Source of the DNA: Leptolyngbya ohadii IS1
GTDB taxonomy: Bacteria > Cyanobacteriota > Cyanobacteriia > Elainellales > Elainellaceae
Direction: 5' to 3'
Length of the DNA: 64,000 nucleotides
NCBI RefSeq assembly: GCF_002215035.1
Contig: NZ_NKFP01000006.1
Location: 2,199,080-2,263,079 of the forward strand
The notes beneath the pieces are model-generated. The model made no database searches. It had not been told where the DNA came from and saw only the letters and a list, made by a program, of their open reading frames with translations. Shown piece by piece: positions 8,889 to 18,073 of the stretch. Numbering within the stretch: position 1 is the first letter of the stretch; each line of letters starts with the position of its first letter. The position numbers were made by a program, and so were the translations under genes.

Positions 8889-9641
8889 TCACAGCGCAAA
8901 GGCATCGTAGAGACAGTTTGGGCAGCAGACGTAGTGCCCCTGCCAACGGATGGGTCCTTCGCCGCATTCGGGACAGTAGAACGTCAGGGTACTCAGTGCG
9001 GCTCGTGTTTCCTGCGTCTGGGATTTCCTGCGCTTGCGTTTGGGCTTCAGTTCAGTGACGTTAGTGGGTTTGAGGTAAGTGTCGCGATCGCCCCGGTCTG
9101 CCATTTGTTGCGCTTCGGGTTCTGTCCAGCGGCGATCGGGTTTGAGGGTGGGGATTTGGCGGAAGGCGTTCATGATGGCACTGTCTCCCGTGTATTCGGC
9201 GATGAGGCTGGCGATCGTTTTGCAGCAGCTTGCGGGTGCTTTAACCACCTGACGTTCGCTGAAGCGGATCACAATCCAGCCCCAGTTCAGAAACGCCTGA
9301 TTGCGAATGGCATCTTTAGGGCAGCCGAAATAGTGGATGGGCAGGAGGTCGCGGCTGTAAGGTTCATCGACTTCAATATCAATATGTAAACCAGAGGCGG
9401 GATCAAGATAGGCAAAGTCGGGGACGTAGGGCTGGTCGTAGCCATCCTTTCGCATCAGGACGCCCGTGTGAATTTTGCCGGGGAAATATTGCCAGAGGTC
9501 GCGTTCAAACTGGGATTCCGATCGTCCTTTGGGCGGCTTGTGGTGATAACCCATCGGTGGGACGGGTAGGCGATCGGTTGAATCAGGAAATTTATCTGCT
9601 TTAAGGGAGGCAGAAATCAGAACAGTGGGTAATCGCTCCAT
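8889..9641 (-). CDS. putative PD-(D/E)XK nuclease-fold protein with C-terminal zinc ribbon
   Basis: The 250-residue protein has a central segment FERDLWQYFP...YVPDFAYLD...LHIDIEVDEPYS. The spacing resembles VSR/DUF559-like endonuclease cores, in which PDF and an I(D/E)xD(E) strand hold the metal. The usual lysine after the second acidic residue is not obvious, so catalysis is uncertain. A basic linker (PKRKRRKSQ) leads to CPECGEG and CCPNCL, a four-cysteine zinc ribbon near the C-terminus. It converges on the HicA toxin gene, with 7 bases between stops. It could act in DNA repair or defence, but no partner gene is adjacent. Confidence 0.5.
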   Translation of the reverse strand: MERLPTVLISASLKADKFPDSTDRLPVPPMGYHHKPPKGRSESQFERDLWQYFPGKIHTGVLMRKDGYDQPYVPDFAYLDPASGLHIDIEVDEPYSRDLLPIHYFGCPKDAIRNQAFLNWGWIVIRFSERQVVKAPASCCKTIASLIAEYTGDSAIMNAFRQIPTLKPDRRWTEPEAQQMADRGDRDTYLKPTNVTELKPKRKRRKSQTQETRAALSTLTFYCPECGEGPIRWQGHYVCCPNCLYDAFAL

Positions 9642-9800
9642 TCTTTATATTTTGACAAAGATGCCCAAAATCTGTCTGAGAGACGATTTTGCTTGCCTCA
9701 AGAAAAACCGATGTTCAGGTGAGGTAAAGACTTATGAACAAAAGTACATATTCTTTAGTAGAATAGCGACATACAAAGGTAAGTATTTTTGCTCATTGCC

Positions 9801-11486
9801 ATGATAGCCGATCAATTTCCCTGGCTAACTGCGATCGTCCTGCTCCCACTCGTTGCTTCCTTTCTGATCCCCGTCCTGCCGGATAAAGACGGCAAACTGG
9901 TGCGGTGGTATGCCCTGGGCGTAGGTCTCGCAGATTTTGCTCTCATGTGTTACGCCTTCTGGAAGCATTACGATCCGAGCAGTGCAACGTTTCAACTCGC
10001 AGAAAGTTACGCCTGGGTTCCCCAGTTAGGTCTGAACTGGGCACTGTCGGTTGACGGAATTTCCGCGCCGCTTGTGCTTCTGGCGGGTTTTGTGACGACC
10101 CTTTCTATCTTTGCCGCCTGGCAGGTCGATCGCAAGCCCAAGCTGTTCTACTTCCTCCTCCTGGTGCTGTACGCAGCGCAGATCGGAGTTTTCGTCGCTC
10201 AAGATATCATCCTACTGTTCATCATGTGGGAGATTGAGCTGGTTCCGGTCTATTTGCTGGTGTCTATCTGGGGCGGACAGCGCCGACGCTATGCGGCAAC
10301 AAAGTTCCTGCTGTACACGGCTGCGGCTTCGATCTTCATTCTGGTCGCAGGGCTGGCAATGGGTCTGTATGGCGGAGAATCCCTCACCTTCGATATGGCG
10401 GAACTGGCTCAACGGCAGTATCCCCTCACGCTTCAACTCTTGCTCTATGCGGGTCTGCTGGTTGCCTTTGGCGTGAAGCTGGCAATCTTCCCCCTCCACA
10501 CCTGGCTACCCGATGCCCACGGTGAAGCTTCTGCTCCCGTCTCGATGATTCTGGCGGGGGTGCTGCTGAAGATGGGCGGCTACGGTCTGATTCGTCTGAA
10601 CATGGGACTGCTGCCGGACGCGCACGTTTACTTCGCTCCGATTCTGGCAATCCTGGGCGTGGTGAACATCATCTACGGCGCGTTCAACTCCTTTGCCCAA
10701 ACGAACATGAAGCGTCGTCTGGCGTACTCCTCGATTTCCCACATGGGGTTCGTGCTGCTGGGCATTGCTTCCTTCACGGACATTGGGATTAGCGGCGCGA
10801 TGCTGCAAATGCTGTCCCACGGTCTGATTGCGGCGGCTCTGTTCTTCCTGGCGGGTGTCACCTACGATCGCACTCACACGATGGCGATGGATCAGATGGG
10901 CGGTATTGGTAAGGCGATGCCCAGAGTATTTGCCCTGTTCACGGCGGGTTCGATGGCATCTCTGGCGCTTCCCGGCATGAGCGGCTTCGTCAGCGAGATC
11001 TCGGTCTTCGTGGGCGTGGCAACGACGGATGTGTATGGCTCTGCCTTCCGCACGGTGACGATCTTCCTGGCGGCAGTGGGTCTGATTCTGACTCCGATTT
11101 ATCTGCTGTCGATGCTGCGTCAGGTGTTCTACGGTGTGACGGTTCCCCCCTCCTGCGATATTGGCGGTGCAGGTGCTGCGGATGCGGGCGCTCAAGAGGT
11201 AGTCTGCTTCGGAACGAACTGTGTTCTGCCCTCTGATGCGGTCTTCAGCGATGCGAAACCCCGTGAAGTATTCATTGCGGTCTGCTTCCTGGTGCTGGTG
11301 ATTGGCATCGGCTTCTATCCCAAGCTTGCGACCAACCTGTACGACGCGACGACGGTTGCCGTAAATGCGGAAATGAAGCAGTCCTACACGCAGATTGCTC
11401 AGGAAAATCCGCAAATCTACGCCAGGAACCTGCTGCCGGGATTTGGCAAAGCTGAAACTGCTCCGGTTGTAGGCGTTATCGAATAG
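9801..11486 (+). CDS. ndhD: NDH-1 complex subunit NdhD (NADH dehydrogenase chain 4)
   Basis: This is a proton-pumping antiporter-like membrane subunit of the thylakoid NDH-1 complex, used in respiration and cyclic electron flow. The 561-residue product is highly hydrophobic with about 14 membrane spans. It carries the conserved core [18 protein letters not shown] (Glu in the first pump helix), [24 protein letters not shown] and [22 protein letters not shown] 9801 ([12 protein letters not shown]) fits the NdhD1/D2 start better than a TTG four codons upstream. It stands alone, not next to ndhF, which is usual for ndhD1/D2 copies. A strong terminator follows. Confidence 0.93.
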   Translation: MIADQFPWLTAIVLLPLVASFLIPVLPDKDGKLVRWYALGVGLADFALMCYAFWKHYDPSSATFQLAESYAWVPQLGLNWALSVDGISAPLVLLAGFVTTLSIFAAWQVDRKPKLFYFLLLVLYAAQIGVFVAQDIILLFIMWEIELVPVYLLVSIWGGQRRRYAATKFLLYTAAASIFILVAGLAMGLYGGESLTFDMAELAQRQYPLTLQLLLYAGLLVAFGVKLAIFPLHTWLPDAHGEASAPVSMILAGVLLKMGGYGLIRLNMGLLPDAHVYFAPILAILGVVNIIYGAFNSFAQTNMKRRLAYSSISHMGFVLLGIASFTDIGISGAMLQMLSHGLIAAALFFLAGVTYDRTHTMAMDQMGGIGKAMPRVFALFTAGSMASLALPGMSGFVSEISVFVGVATTDVYGSAFRTVTIFLAAVGLILTPIYLLSMLRQVFYGVTVPPSCDIGGAGAADAGAQEVVCFGTNCVLPSDAVFSDAKPREVFIAVCFLVLVIGIGFYPKLATNLYDATTVAVNAEMKQSYTQIAQENPQIYARNLLPGFGKAETAPVVGVIE

Positions 11487-11560
11487 CGGGTTTACATAGA
11501 TATCTGGCATCGGTACTCAATCTCTAGTTTCACGTTACCGATACAGTGGTTAACCATCCG

Positions 11561-11590
11561 AAGGGCGATCGATCTCGCCCTTTTTTCTTT
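11561..11590 (+). terminator. Rho-independent terminator after ndhD
   Basis: AAGGGCGA (11561-11568) pairs with TCGCCCTT (11575-11582) around a 6-base loop, and a T-run (TTTTTTCTTTTT) begins at 11581. This is the clearest intrinsic terminator in the window. Confidence 0.85.
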
Positions 11591-11644
11591 TTAAATAAAC
11601 TTGATGGGTTTATAGTGGGACTCATTCATGTAGGCGATTAAGCG

Positions 11645-11995
11645 ATGTCTGAGCGGCAGTTTCTACAGCTCGACGGCTTTACGAAAGCAGAGCGAATTAC
11701 GATGACCGATCGGGTCAGCCAGGCAATTAATCAGGCAGGAGCCTGGATCACTGACTTTCACCAATACTCGAACGTCCTGATTTGCATTAACTTTGAGGTG
11801 TCGATCGCCGATGTCGGCAAGCTGTCTGAGTCTTTGCAGGAAACGGGACTGCATTTGAGTCAGGAAAGTCTGGAGCAGCTAATGGCTTTTAGCGAATCAA
11901 CGTTGAAACAAAAAGAACTCCCCGGAACGCTGCAAATTACATTCATCCACAACGAACCTGATATGCTGCGGGATATACCCGCTGTTCCGGGGTAA
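11645..11995 (+). CDS. hypothetical protein (116 aa), likely cytoplasmic
   Basis: I do not recognise the family. The protein begins MSERQFLQLDGFTKAERITM and contains a strand-rich segment VLICINFEVSIADVGKLSESL followed by a helix and a final strand GTLQITFIHNEPD. The pattern suggests a small alpha/beta fold without membrane spans or cysteines. It lies between the ndhD terminator and the 3' end of sbcC, so it is likely monocistronic. The reading frame is well formed with a good ATG, and codon use matches its neighbours. Confidence 0.7.
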   Translation: MSERQFLQLDGFTKAERITMTDRVSQAINQAGAWITDFHQYSNVLICINFEVSIADVGKLSESLQETGLHLSQESLEQLMAFSESTLKQKELPGTLQITFIHNEPDMLRDIPAVPG

Positions 11996-12069
11996 ATGGG
12001 TAGCGATAATACTTGGGGAATTGGAAGCCTGGTTAGACCAAAATTCTCCTCTGCTCCCTGCTCCCCTGC

Positions 12070-15000
12070 TCACACAGACAGCCTCAACTGCGACCCCTGC
12101 TCCGTCTTATACACCTCAATCCGCGTCTGAAACGCCTCTTTCAAGTGGGGAATGTGGGTAACGGTGAGAATACAGGCAAAATCAGGGGCGATCGCATTAA
12201 TGGCGGCAATGAGTCGATCGCATCCAGCATCGTCTTGAGTTCCGAATCCTTCGTCAATGATAAGGAGCTGGAGGGCAGTGCCCGATCGCTGGGCGAGGAG
12301 TCTGGCGAGGGCTAGGCGAATAGCAAAGTTGACGCGGAAAGCCTCACCACCGGAATAGGTTTCGTAGGGGCGAGTACCTTGCGTGTCGCTGATCAGAATA
12401 TCCAGAGTATCAATTAACTTATTGGCGGACTGAGCCGATTTGCGGCTGCGCTGGGTGACGAACTGAACGTGAAGCTGGTTAGCACTGAGTCGTCCCAGAA
12501 TTTGGTTGGCTTCCGCTTCGAGTTGGGGCAGCACATTTTCGATCATGAGTGCCTGGATACCGTTCTTGCCGAATGCCTGGGCGAGTTCCTGATGGACGCG
12601 ATATTGGCGACGCAGAATTTGAAGCTGCTCCGTCATGGCGGTTTGCTGCTCACCCAGTAAGGCAAGCTGCTGTCGCTGCTGTTCTAGTCGTCCGAGGGCG
12701 GCAAATTGGGTATCGAGGCGCGATCGTCTGAGGAACATCTCCTGTTCGATCGTGCGAATGTCTGCTTCCGGATCGGGGGTTTGGGCGAGGGTGTGGTCGA
12801 TCGCCTGAAGTTGAGCGGCGAGGGTCTGGAGGATCTGAGTGCGATCGTGCCAGAGTTCGGTGAGATCCTGAATGCGCTGACGGATTTGGGGGTAGTGCTG
12901 CTGTGCCTGGAGAAGTTCCTGATAGCGGAGGGGAATTTCCTGCACCTGTTTGAGGATTTGCCGCAGAGCAGTATGGCGTTCCAGGTCGTAGCCGATCGCC
13001 TCAAGGTGATGATCGATCGCGTCGATCTGCTGTTGCAGCGGAGAATGGGGGATTTCCTGAAGCTGCTGTTCTAATGTGGCGATCGCTTCAAGAATTTCGG
13101 GTTCGCGTTCGGCAAGCTGTGCCTGTTTGCGTTGAGCGGTCTTGAGTTCTGCCTGTTTGACTTCTGCCCATCGCCAGCGATCGACCTGTCCGCGTGCTAA
13201 GGCATGGTTGCGATCGTCGTAGCCTAATTCAGCCAGTCGGCGATCGAGCAAGCGCAGTTCCTCCTGTAAATCGGTGGCGTAGTCCTGCTGCTGAAGCGAT
13301 CGTTCGAGTTCAATTTGTTCTGCCGTAACTTGTTGCAGACGGGTTTGCGCTTCGGAGATGCCCTGCAACTGCTGCTGTAATTGTCCACGTCGTTCGAGTA
13401 CGGTGGCATATTGCTCTAGCTCAACTTCAACCGCCCGATATTCCTGCCGCAACACGCGAATTTCTCGATCGGAGGTCGTCAACTGTTCGCGAATCACCCA
13501 AAGCTGATCCTGAAGTTCCTTTTGCTGCTGCTGATGCCGTTCGATCACCAGATGCCAGTGCTGTTCATCCAGAGGGCGATCGCATAGCGGACAGGGGGGA
13601 AAGTCCGAGGGCAGGCGGGGTTCGGTGGCAGTCAGAACAGATAATTGTGCCTCAAGCTGAGACTGTTCTGCGTCGTGGGCGGGTCTGCCTGCGTGGATTA
13701 ACTGGTGAATGCCCGATGCGGCATCCTGCTGAAGCATTCGCAGTTTGTGATCGAGTTCGGCGAGTTCTCGTTCGCATTTGCGCTGCTGTTCCTGCAAGCG
13801 TTCCATGAAGGTGCGCCGCTCCATGCCTTTCTCGCGAACCTGCTGCTGGTAGTAGCGGCGTTTTTCCAGGTAGGCGATCTGCTCGGAGACGGTGAGGGTT
13901 GCCTGTTGTAGATGGGGCTGGGTTTGCTGCTGTACCTCCAATTGTTTTCGCAAGGACTGGACTTCTTCCAATCGGGCGGTGAGTTTTGCCTGGGCGCGAT
14001 CGATTTGCGTTTGTACCTGCTGTCGGCGCTGCGTCAGGGGAGATGCCTGCATTTGAATTTGATCGAGCTGAGCGAGGTGCGATCGTGCCTGCCGCAATTG
14101 TTCCAATGCCGCTTCGATTTCGGGTGTTCTAACGAGAATCTGCTGGATTTCCTGCTGCTGCTGGGCGATCGTCTCCTGCTGAAGCTGTGCCTGCCGAAGC
14201 TGATCTTTGATGTGCTGAATCTGGGTCTGCTGCTGCTGCTCAAGCTGACTGCGCTGGGCTAGGGCTTTCTGATGCGCCTGAAACTTGGCGGTAAGCTGCT
14301 CCTCTTCTCGCTGAAGCTGCTGATACTGGGCGTACTGGGTGGCGATCGTCTCCCCGTTCTGCAAAAGCGTTTCTAGCTGGATCTGCTGCTGCTGAAGAGT
14401 CTTAATTTCCTGCTGAAGCCGCTGACAGTCTTGCTTGAGGGGCTGAACCTGCTGCTGCTGAAGGGTTTGCTGCTGTCTCCACGCCTGCCGCTGCTGCTGC
14501 AATTGGCGAAGTTCCGCAAGCCGATCGCCATCCTGCTGCTGTTCGGTCTGCAACTGCTGAATCGTTTCCCGCAGCGTGGTTTCATCTGCTTCTAAACTCG
14601 GCTGAGACAGTTGGGCGGCGATCGTCTCTAAATTGCGTTCCAGAACCGTAATTTCGGCTTTCAACTGGCGCGATCGTTCCTTTGCCTGCTCTGCAAGTTC
14701 GTCGTACTGTTCGAGTTTCAGGAGATCGGCGAGGATTTGTTTGCGATCGGTGGGACGTTTGAGCATGAATTCGTCCGCTCGTCCCTGCCGCAGATAGGCG
14801 GAGTTGATAAATGTCTCGTAGTCCAGCTTGAGGTGCTGCAAAATGAGCTGCTGCGTTGCCCGAATGCCCTTTTCCGTCAGGGTGCGGAATCCGTTGGGCG
14901 TTTGTACCTGAAACTCTAGCGAACTGGCTTGTCCTCGCCGCCGACTGCGAATGACGCGATAGGTGTGCTGCTGGTACTGAAATACAAAATCCACCTGAGC

Positions 15001-15201
15001 CTCGATCGACCCCTGGTGAATTACATCGTCTTCGCTGAGTGCCCGACTTGCCCCCCACAGTGCCCAGGCAATTGCTTCTAGAAGGGATGATTTTCCGGCT
15101 CCGTTTGCACCACAAATACAGGCAACATTTAAACCGCGAAAATCGAGGGTTGCCTCACGGTAGCTGAGGAAATTTTTGAGGGTAAGCTGCTGCGGAATCA
15201 C
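12070..15201 (-). CDS. sbcC: SMC-like exonuclease subunit SbcC (Rad50 family)
   Basis: SbcC with SbcD processes hairpin and double-strand DNA ends. The 1043-residue protein has Walker A GANGAGKSS at 31-39 and a long Gln-rich coiled coil. The zinc hook CPLC at 537-540 dimerises two molecules. A second coiled coil is followed by the ABC signature YSGGEAF (about 945-955) and Walker B LLIIDEGFG (about 975-985). The start is GTG 15201, which gives the canonical MIPQQLTLKNFLSYRE. No sbcD lies next to it here, unlike the usual pairing. A possible LexA-like palindrome lies 35 bases upstream. CT-rich heptamers touch the stop codon. Confidence 0.93.
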   Translation of the reverse strand: MIPQQLTLKNFLSYREATLDFRGLNVACICGANGAGKSSLLEAIAWALWGASRALSEDDVIHQGSIEAQVDFVFQYQQHTYRVIRSRRRGQASSLEFQVQTPNGFRTLTEKGIRATQQLILQHLKLDYETFINSAYLRQGRADEFMLKRPTDRKQILADLLKLEQYDELAEQAKERSRQLKAEITVLERNLETIAAQLSQPSLEADETTLRETIQQLQTEQQQDGDRLAELRQLQQQRQAWRQQQTLQQQQVQPLKQDCQRLQQEIKTLQQQQIQLETLLQNGETIATQYAQYQQLQREEEQLTAKFQAHQKALAQRSQLEQQQQTQIQHIKDQLRQAQLQQETIAQQQQEIQQILVRTPEIEAALEQLRQARSHLAQLDQIQMQASPLTQRRQQVQTQIDRAQAKLTARLEEVQSLRKQLEVQQQTQPHLQQATLTVSEQIAYLEKRRYYQQQVREKGMERRTFMERLQEQQRKCERELAELDHKLRMLQQDAASGIHQLIHAGRPAHDAEQSQLEAQLSVLTATEPRLPSDFPPCPLCDRPLDEQHWHLVIERHQQQQKELQDQLWVIREQLTTSDREIRVLRQEYRAVEVELEQYATVLERRGQLQQQLQGISEAQTRLQQVTAEQIELERSLQQQDYATDLQEELRLLDRRLAELGYDDRNHALARGQVDRWRWAEVKQAELKTAQRKQAQLAEREPEILEAIATLEQQLQEIPHSPLQQQIDAIDHHLEAIGYDLERHTALRQILKQVQEIPLRYQELLQAQQHYPQIRQRIQDLTELWHDRTQILQTLAAQLQAIDHTLAQTPDPEADIRTIEQEMFLRRSRLDTQFAALGRLEQQRQQLALLGEQQTAMTEQLQILRRQYRVHQELAQAFGKNGIQALMIENVLPQLEAEANQILGRLSANQLHVQFVTQRSRKSAQSANKLIDTLDILISDTQGTRPYETYSGGEAFRVNFAIRLALARLLAQRSGTALQLLIIDEGFGTQDDAGCDRLIAAINAIAPDFACILTVTHIPHLKEAFQTRIEVYKTEQGSQLRLSV

Positions 15202-15235
15202 GGAACGTCAGCCCGATGCATATCCATAAGATAAC

Positions 15236-15249
15236 AGTACGAACGCACT
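15236..15249 (-). promoter_or_regulatory. possible LexA-like box upstream of sbcC
   Basis: AGTAC-GAAC-GCACT is a palindrome with one mismatch. It resembles the reported cyanobacterial LexA consensus RGTAC-N3-D-GTWCB but departs from it at two positions. Its placement 35 bases before the sbcC start fits an operator. Tentative. Confidence 0.25.
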
Positions 15250-15310
15250 TTAATACAGTCGAACTTAAATTAATCGAGGGGATTTGTTGGGAGGGGGTAA
15301 GTGGATTTTG

Positions 15311-15350
15311 GAGTGGATGGGTGGATGGGTGGATGAGTGGATGGGTGAGG
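15311..15350. repeat. octamer tandem repeat GRGTGGAT
   Basis: Five 8-base units occur: GAGTGGAT, GGGTGGAT, GGGTGGAT, GAGTGGAT, then a degenerate GGGTGAGG. On the other strand this is ATCCAC(T/C)C, the same unit found inside the fused isomerase gene at 46851-46904 and at 29154-29181 and 17973-17996. Confidence 0.8.
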
Positions 15351-15369
15351 AGGTAAAAATGGGCAAAAA

Positions 15370-15897
15370 TTATGAGTTTTGTTCCATCTCTTGATGAAGT
15401 TGGCGCATTATCTGGTCATACTCCGCTAAAGGTTCTAGTCCGACCGCTTTGCGGCGATCGTCAACTTCTTCTGGGTTTTCGATCGGTTGGGGAACTAAAT
15501 TTCCCTGCTCATCGAGGTGATACTGCGTTCCGTAGAGCTGCGATCGTCCTTCGTTGACTCGTACCCGATCCTCTAGATACGCAACGGTTTTGATATCGAC
15601 ATCATCGATTTGCTGTTTCATGCGATCGAGGCATTCCCGCTGAAAGTCCACATCGCGATCGGCGTGTTGAGCGAGTAACCAAGCCGCATTGGCAGCCCAC
15701 CGCCCCACTTTGGAAATGGAGGGCCAGCCGATTTCCTGAATTATTTGCTTCAATCTGGCAGTGTTTTGAATATCCACTGATTCATCCCACTGCTGGCTGT
15801 TCCGCATCGCCTGATCCCGTTCCTCCATCTGCAAAAGTTCATTTGCCAGACTTGCATACATCGGCTGTGGGTCAGAAGGATTTTCCTGGGTGTTCAT
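15370..15897 (-). CDS. DUF6624 family protein
   Basis: This 175-residue cytoplasmic protein matches the pattern I associate with DUF6624: IIQEIGWPSISKVGRWAANAAWLLAQHAD, then FQRECLDRMKQQ, AYLEDRVRVNEGRSQLYGTQYH and RRKAVGLEPLAEYD. Family members occur singly in diverse bacteria and no reaction is established. The conserved QHAD and YGTQ blocks could be a ligand site. The N-terminal 35 residues are polar and probably disordered. It stands alone on the minus strand between sbcC and the coiled-coil pair. Confidence 0.75.
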   Translation of the reverse strand: MNTQENPSDPQPMYASLANELLQMEERDQAMRNSQQWDESVDIQNTARLKQIIQEIGWPSISKVGRWAANAAWLLAQHADRDVDFQRECLDRMKQQIDDVDIKTVAYLEDRVRVNEGRSQLYGTQYHLDEQGNLVPQPIENPEEVDDRRKAVGLEPLAEYDQIMRQLHQEMEQNS

Positions 15898-16123
15898 AGC
15901 TGTTCTGAAGCGATCGGATGATTCCCCTTAAACATAACCCAGTGTCCTGCTCACGTTTCACTCACCGAGTCTATGGGCAGATTAAACGTTGGGGATGGGA
16001 TTTTTCTTACAAACTTGTCGATCGCCTGACCAGAATGAAAAGTTTGTGAATCTGGGCGGATATCCGTGCCGGAGACGGTTTGATGAGGGTACAGATGAAA
16101 CAGGCAGCTATGGAAATTGAACT

Positions 16124-16807
16124 ATGTCAGGGATGAGACGGGCAGACCGCAGAGATGAAAATTACGATAATTCGGTGAACAATCCGCAGTCAAAACAAAA
16201 AGAACCGACTTCCCCAAAAGAATTCGAGCAAATTGTTAGAAACCTGCGATTTGATTGTCATGACCTGAGGGACAGGGTTAAGGAAGAGCAGCAACGCACG
16301 CTGGAAGTGCAGCAACAATATAATTCTGCGATCGTCCTCTACGAGCAGGAGAAAAGCCAGCTCCTTGTGAAAGTTGAGGAAGTGAAAGAACAGCGGCAGC
16401 AGTATTTTTCGCTGTATGAGCAGGCAAATCAGGAGCGGGAACAGTACATCACCCTCTATCAGCAGACGCAGCAGGAACGCGATAATTATCTGACGCTCTA
16501 CAATCAGGCGATCGCAGACTTAAAGTTTGAGCGGCGATCGAAAGCAGGTATCAAGGGATGGGAAACGCGCCGCAAGCGGGAAAATGAGCGGTTGAAGCAA
16601 GAAATTGCAGAAATGACGGTCATTCTGCGAGATTCCCTGGAGCGCAAGGAAGAAGCGGTCGAAAGCCTTTACACGCTGGCAAACCGAATGGATCGGATTC
16701 AACGGCTTGTCGATTCGGTTGAGGATACGTCTAACAGCAATCCGCTCAGTATGATCGAGAAGCTAAAGCGGGCATGGCAGGCAGTGAAGGAAATTCTTGC
16801 GGAGTAG
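16124..16807 (+). CDS. coiled-coil protein with 14-residue tandem repeats
   Basis: I do not recognise a named family. A basic N-terminus of about 30 residues leads into a long, nearly continuous coiled coil. Within it a 14-residue unit repeats: FSLYEQANQEREQY, ITLYQQTQQERDNY, LTLYNQAIADLKFE, with a weaker earlier copy IVLYEQEKSQLLVK. After this come a short basic break (RSKAGIKGWETRRKRE) and a second coiled coil. There is no membrane span or signal. It forms a likely two-gene operon with the next coiled-coil protein (15 bases between). A structural or scaffolding role is possible but unproven. Confidence 0.6.
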   Translation: MSGMRRADRRDENYDNSVNNPQSKQKEPTSPKEFEQIVRNLRFDCHDLRDRVKEEQQRTLEVQQQYNSAIVLYEQEKSQLLVKVEEVKEQRQQYFSLYEQANQEREQYITLYQQTQQERDNYLTLYNQAIADLKFERRSKAGIKGWETRRKRENERLKQEIAEMTVILRDSLERKEEAVESLYTLANRMDRIQRLVDSVEDTSNSNPLSMIEKLKRAWQAVKEILAE

Positions 16808-16822
16808 GACGATCAACAGGCT

Positions 16823-17362
16823 ATGAAAAACCATCAAGACAACGCTGGAGCCATTATCCCCACAACCGTATCAAGGCAGGAAACGCTTGGCGATCGAATC
16901 CGTCAGGTTGCCGATCGACTAAATCAGGAAACCCAGATCCAAATCAAAGCCACATCCCGCATTCTGGGAGCCGCTGCCCAAATTGCCCAAAACCACGATC
17001 GTCTGATTGATGAAGTCGTAGACATGGTGGAAGAAGATCTGGCGCAGCAGAAAGATTTTAATCAGAACTCCTATACGGTCGATCGCCTGAAGCGAGAGTT
17101 CAAATCGCTCAACGAAGCCAAATCCCATTTTGATATCAAGGCAAATAGCTGGGCAAATCTCGCGGACAAACTCAACCAGAGCAAATCTGCTAATGCTGAC
17201 TCAAAGCAAACAAAGCGATCGAGTAAAAAAACTGATACTCCATTGGTTAATTCTGCGATCGGGGAGAGACTCGACAAAATAGAAGCAGAAATGCAAAGCT
17301 TAAGGACTGATTTGGCGATGGCACTTGAGGCGATCGGACGACTTGAGGAGCAGCTTAAATAA
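16823..17362 (+). CDS. hypothetical helical protein, partner of the upstream coiled-coil gene
   Basis: The 179-residue protein is almost entirely helical. It starts with a helix containing LGDRIRQVADRLNQETQIQIKATSRILGAAAQIA, passes through DEVVDMVEEDLAQQKDFNQ, then has a low-complexity Ser/Lys segment (SKQTKRSSKKTD). It ends in a leucine-zipper-like stretch (IGERLDKIEAEMQSLRTDLAMALEAIGRLEEQL). The family is not recognised. It shares strand and a 15-base gap with the preceding gene, so the two products may form a hetero-oligomeric coiled coil. Confidence 0.55.
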   Translation: MKNHQDNAGAIIPTTVSRQETLGDRIRQVADRLNQETQIQIKATSRILGAAAQIAQNHDRLIDEVVDMVEEDLAQQKDFNQNSYTVDRLKREFKSLNEAKSHFDIKANSWANLADKLNQSKSANADSKQTKRSSKKTDTPLVNSAIGERLDKIEAEMQSLRTDLAMALEAIGRLEEQLK

Positions 17363-17412
17363 GCCATAACTGCAAAGTAACCGCCCCACTGCTTTCAACA
17401 CTTTGAGGAACG

Positions 17413-17859
17413 CTACAGAGTCCCAGAGTAGGCAATGCGATAGGTGCTATCCCCATCGAACGGAGTCAACCTAAGGTAATACGTGGCTCGAACCCCTGTA
17501 GAGTTAAACAGCGTCCCTTGCCCAGACAGTGGAAATACCGGATTGATTGTCAAAGTGTCCCCATCCTTTTGAATTCTGCCATTTCCAACCTTGATGAAGA
17601 CTGACAGGTTCGCACCATTTCCGTCTGCCGTAATCCGCAGTGAATCTCTTAATTCCACACCGGGAAGAACCTTGAATTGAAAGTAATCGGCTCGATCGCC
17701 CGCACCCACAAAGCCTCTGGTGCGAAAGGAGAAAGAGCGACCGGGCTTAATTGTGCCTAAGTTGGTTGCAGTGCGAAAGGAATTGTCATTTTTGTCACTT
17801 AGAGCGCGGATGCTAGAGGCAGACCAAAGCGGATTTTCAGGTTGATGGCGTAAAAACAT
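17413..17859 (-). CDS. PPC-domain-like secreted or surface beta-sandwich protein
   Basis: The 148-residue protein matches the bacterial pre-peptidase C-terminal (PPC) type repeat seen in cyanobacterial exported proteins. It shows DNSFRTATNLGTIKPG, then DRADYFQFKV, LSVFIKVGNG and YYLRLTPFDGDSTYRIAYSG. This domain usually sits at the end of larger secreted proteases or RTX proteins; here it stands alone without a clear signal peptide. It may be a free-standing domain or the remnant of a larger gene. It converges on the coiled-coil pair. Confidence 0.6.
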   Translation of the reverse strand: MFLRHQPENPLWSASSIRALSDKNDNSFRTATNLGTIKPGRSFSFRTRGFVGAGDRADYFQFKVLPGVELRDSLRITADGNGANLSVFIKVGNGRIQKDGDTLTINPVFPLSGQGTLFNSTGVRATYYLRLTPFDGDSTYRIAYSGTL

Positions 17860-17972
17860 ATTGGCAGGGATACAGTACAGCTAACTCAGAAACACCGATC
17901 ACTCTAACCATCGATCGGGGAGAAATAGAGGAGCCGTCCCCTTCATTCCCCATCTCCCTCGCTCACCTACCC

Positions 17973-18021
17973 ATCCACTTATCCACCCATCCACTCCCCA
18001 CTCCCCACTCCCCATCCACCC
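17973..18021. repeat. mixed octamer/heptamer tandem repeat (ATCCAC-type, then CCCACTC)
   Basis: ATCCACTT, ATCCACCC and ATCCACTC are followed by CCCACTC-type heptamers and CATCCACC. It sits in the 214-base gap between divergent genes and ends 53 bases before the DUF4079 start. Confidence 0.7.
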
Positions 18022-18073
18022 CAAAAAAGCCTTAATATTTCTTTAAGGAATCTCTTCCAACCTGGAGGTCACG

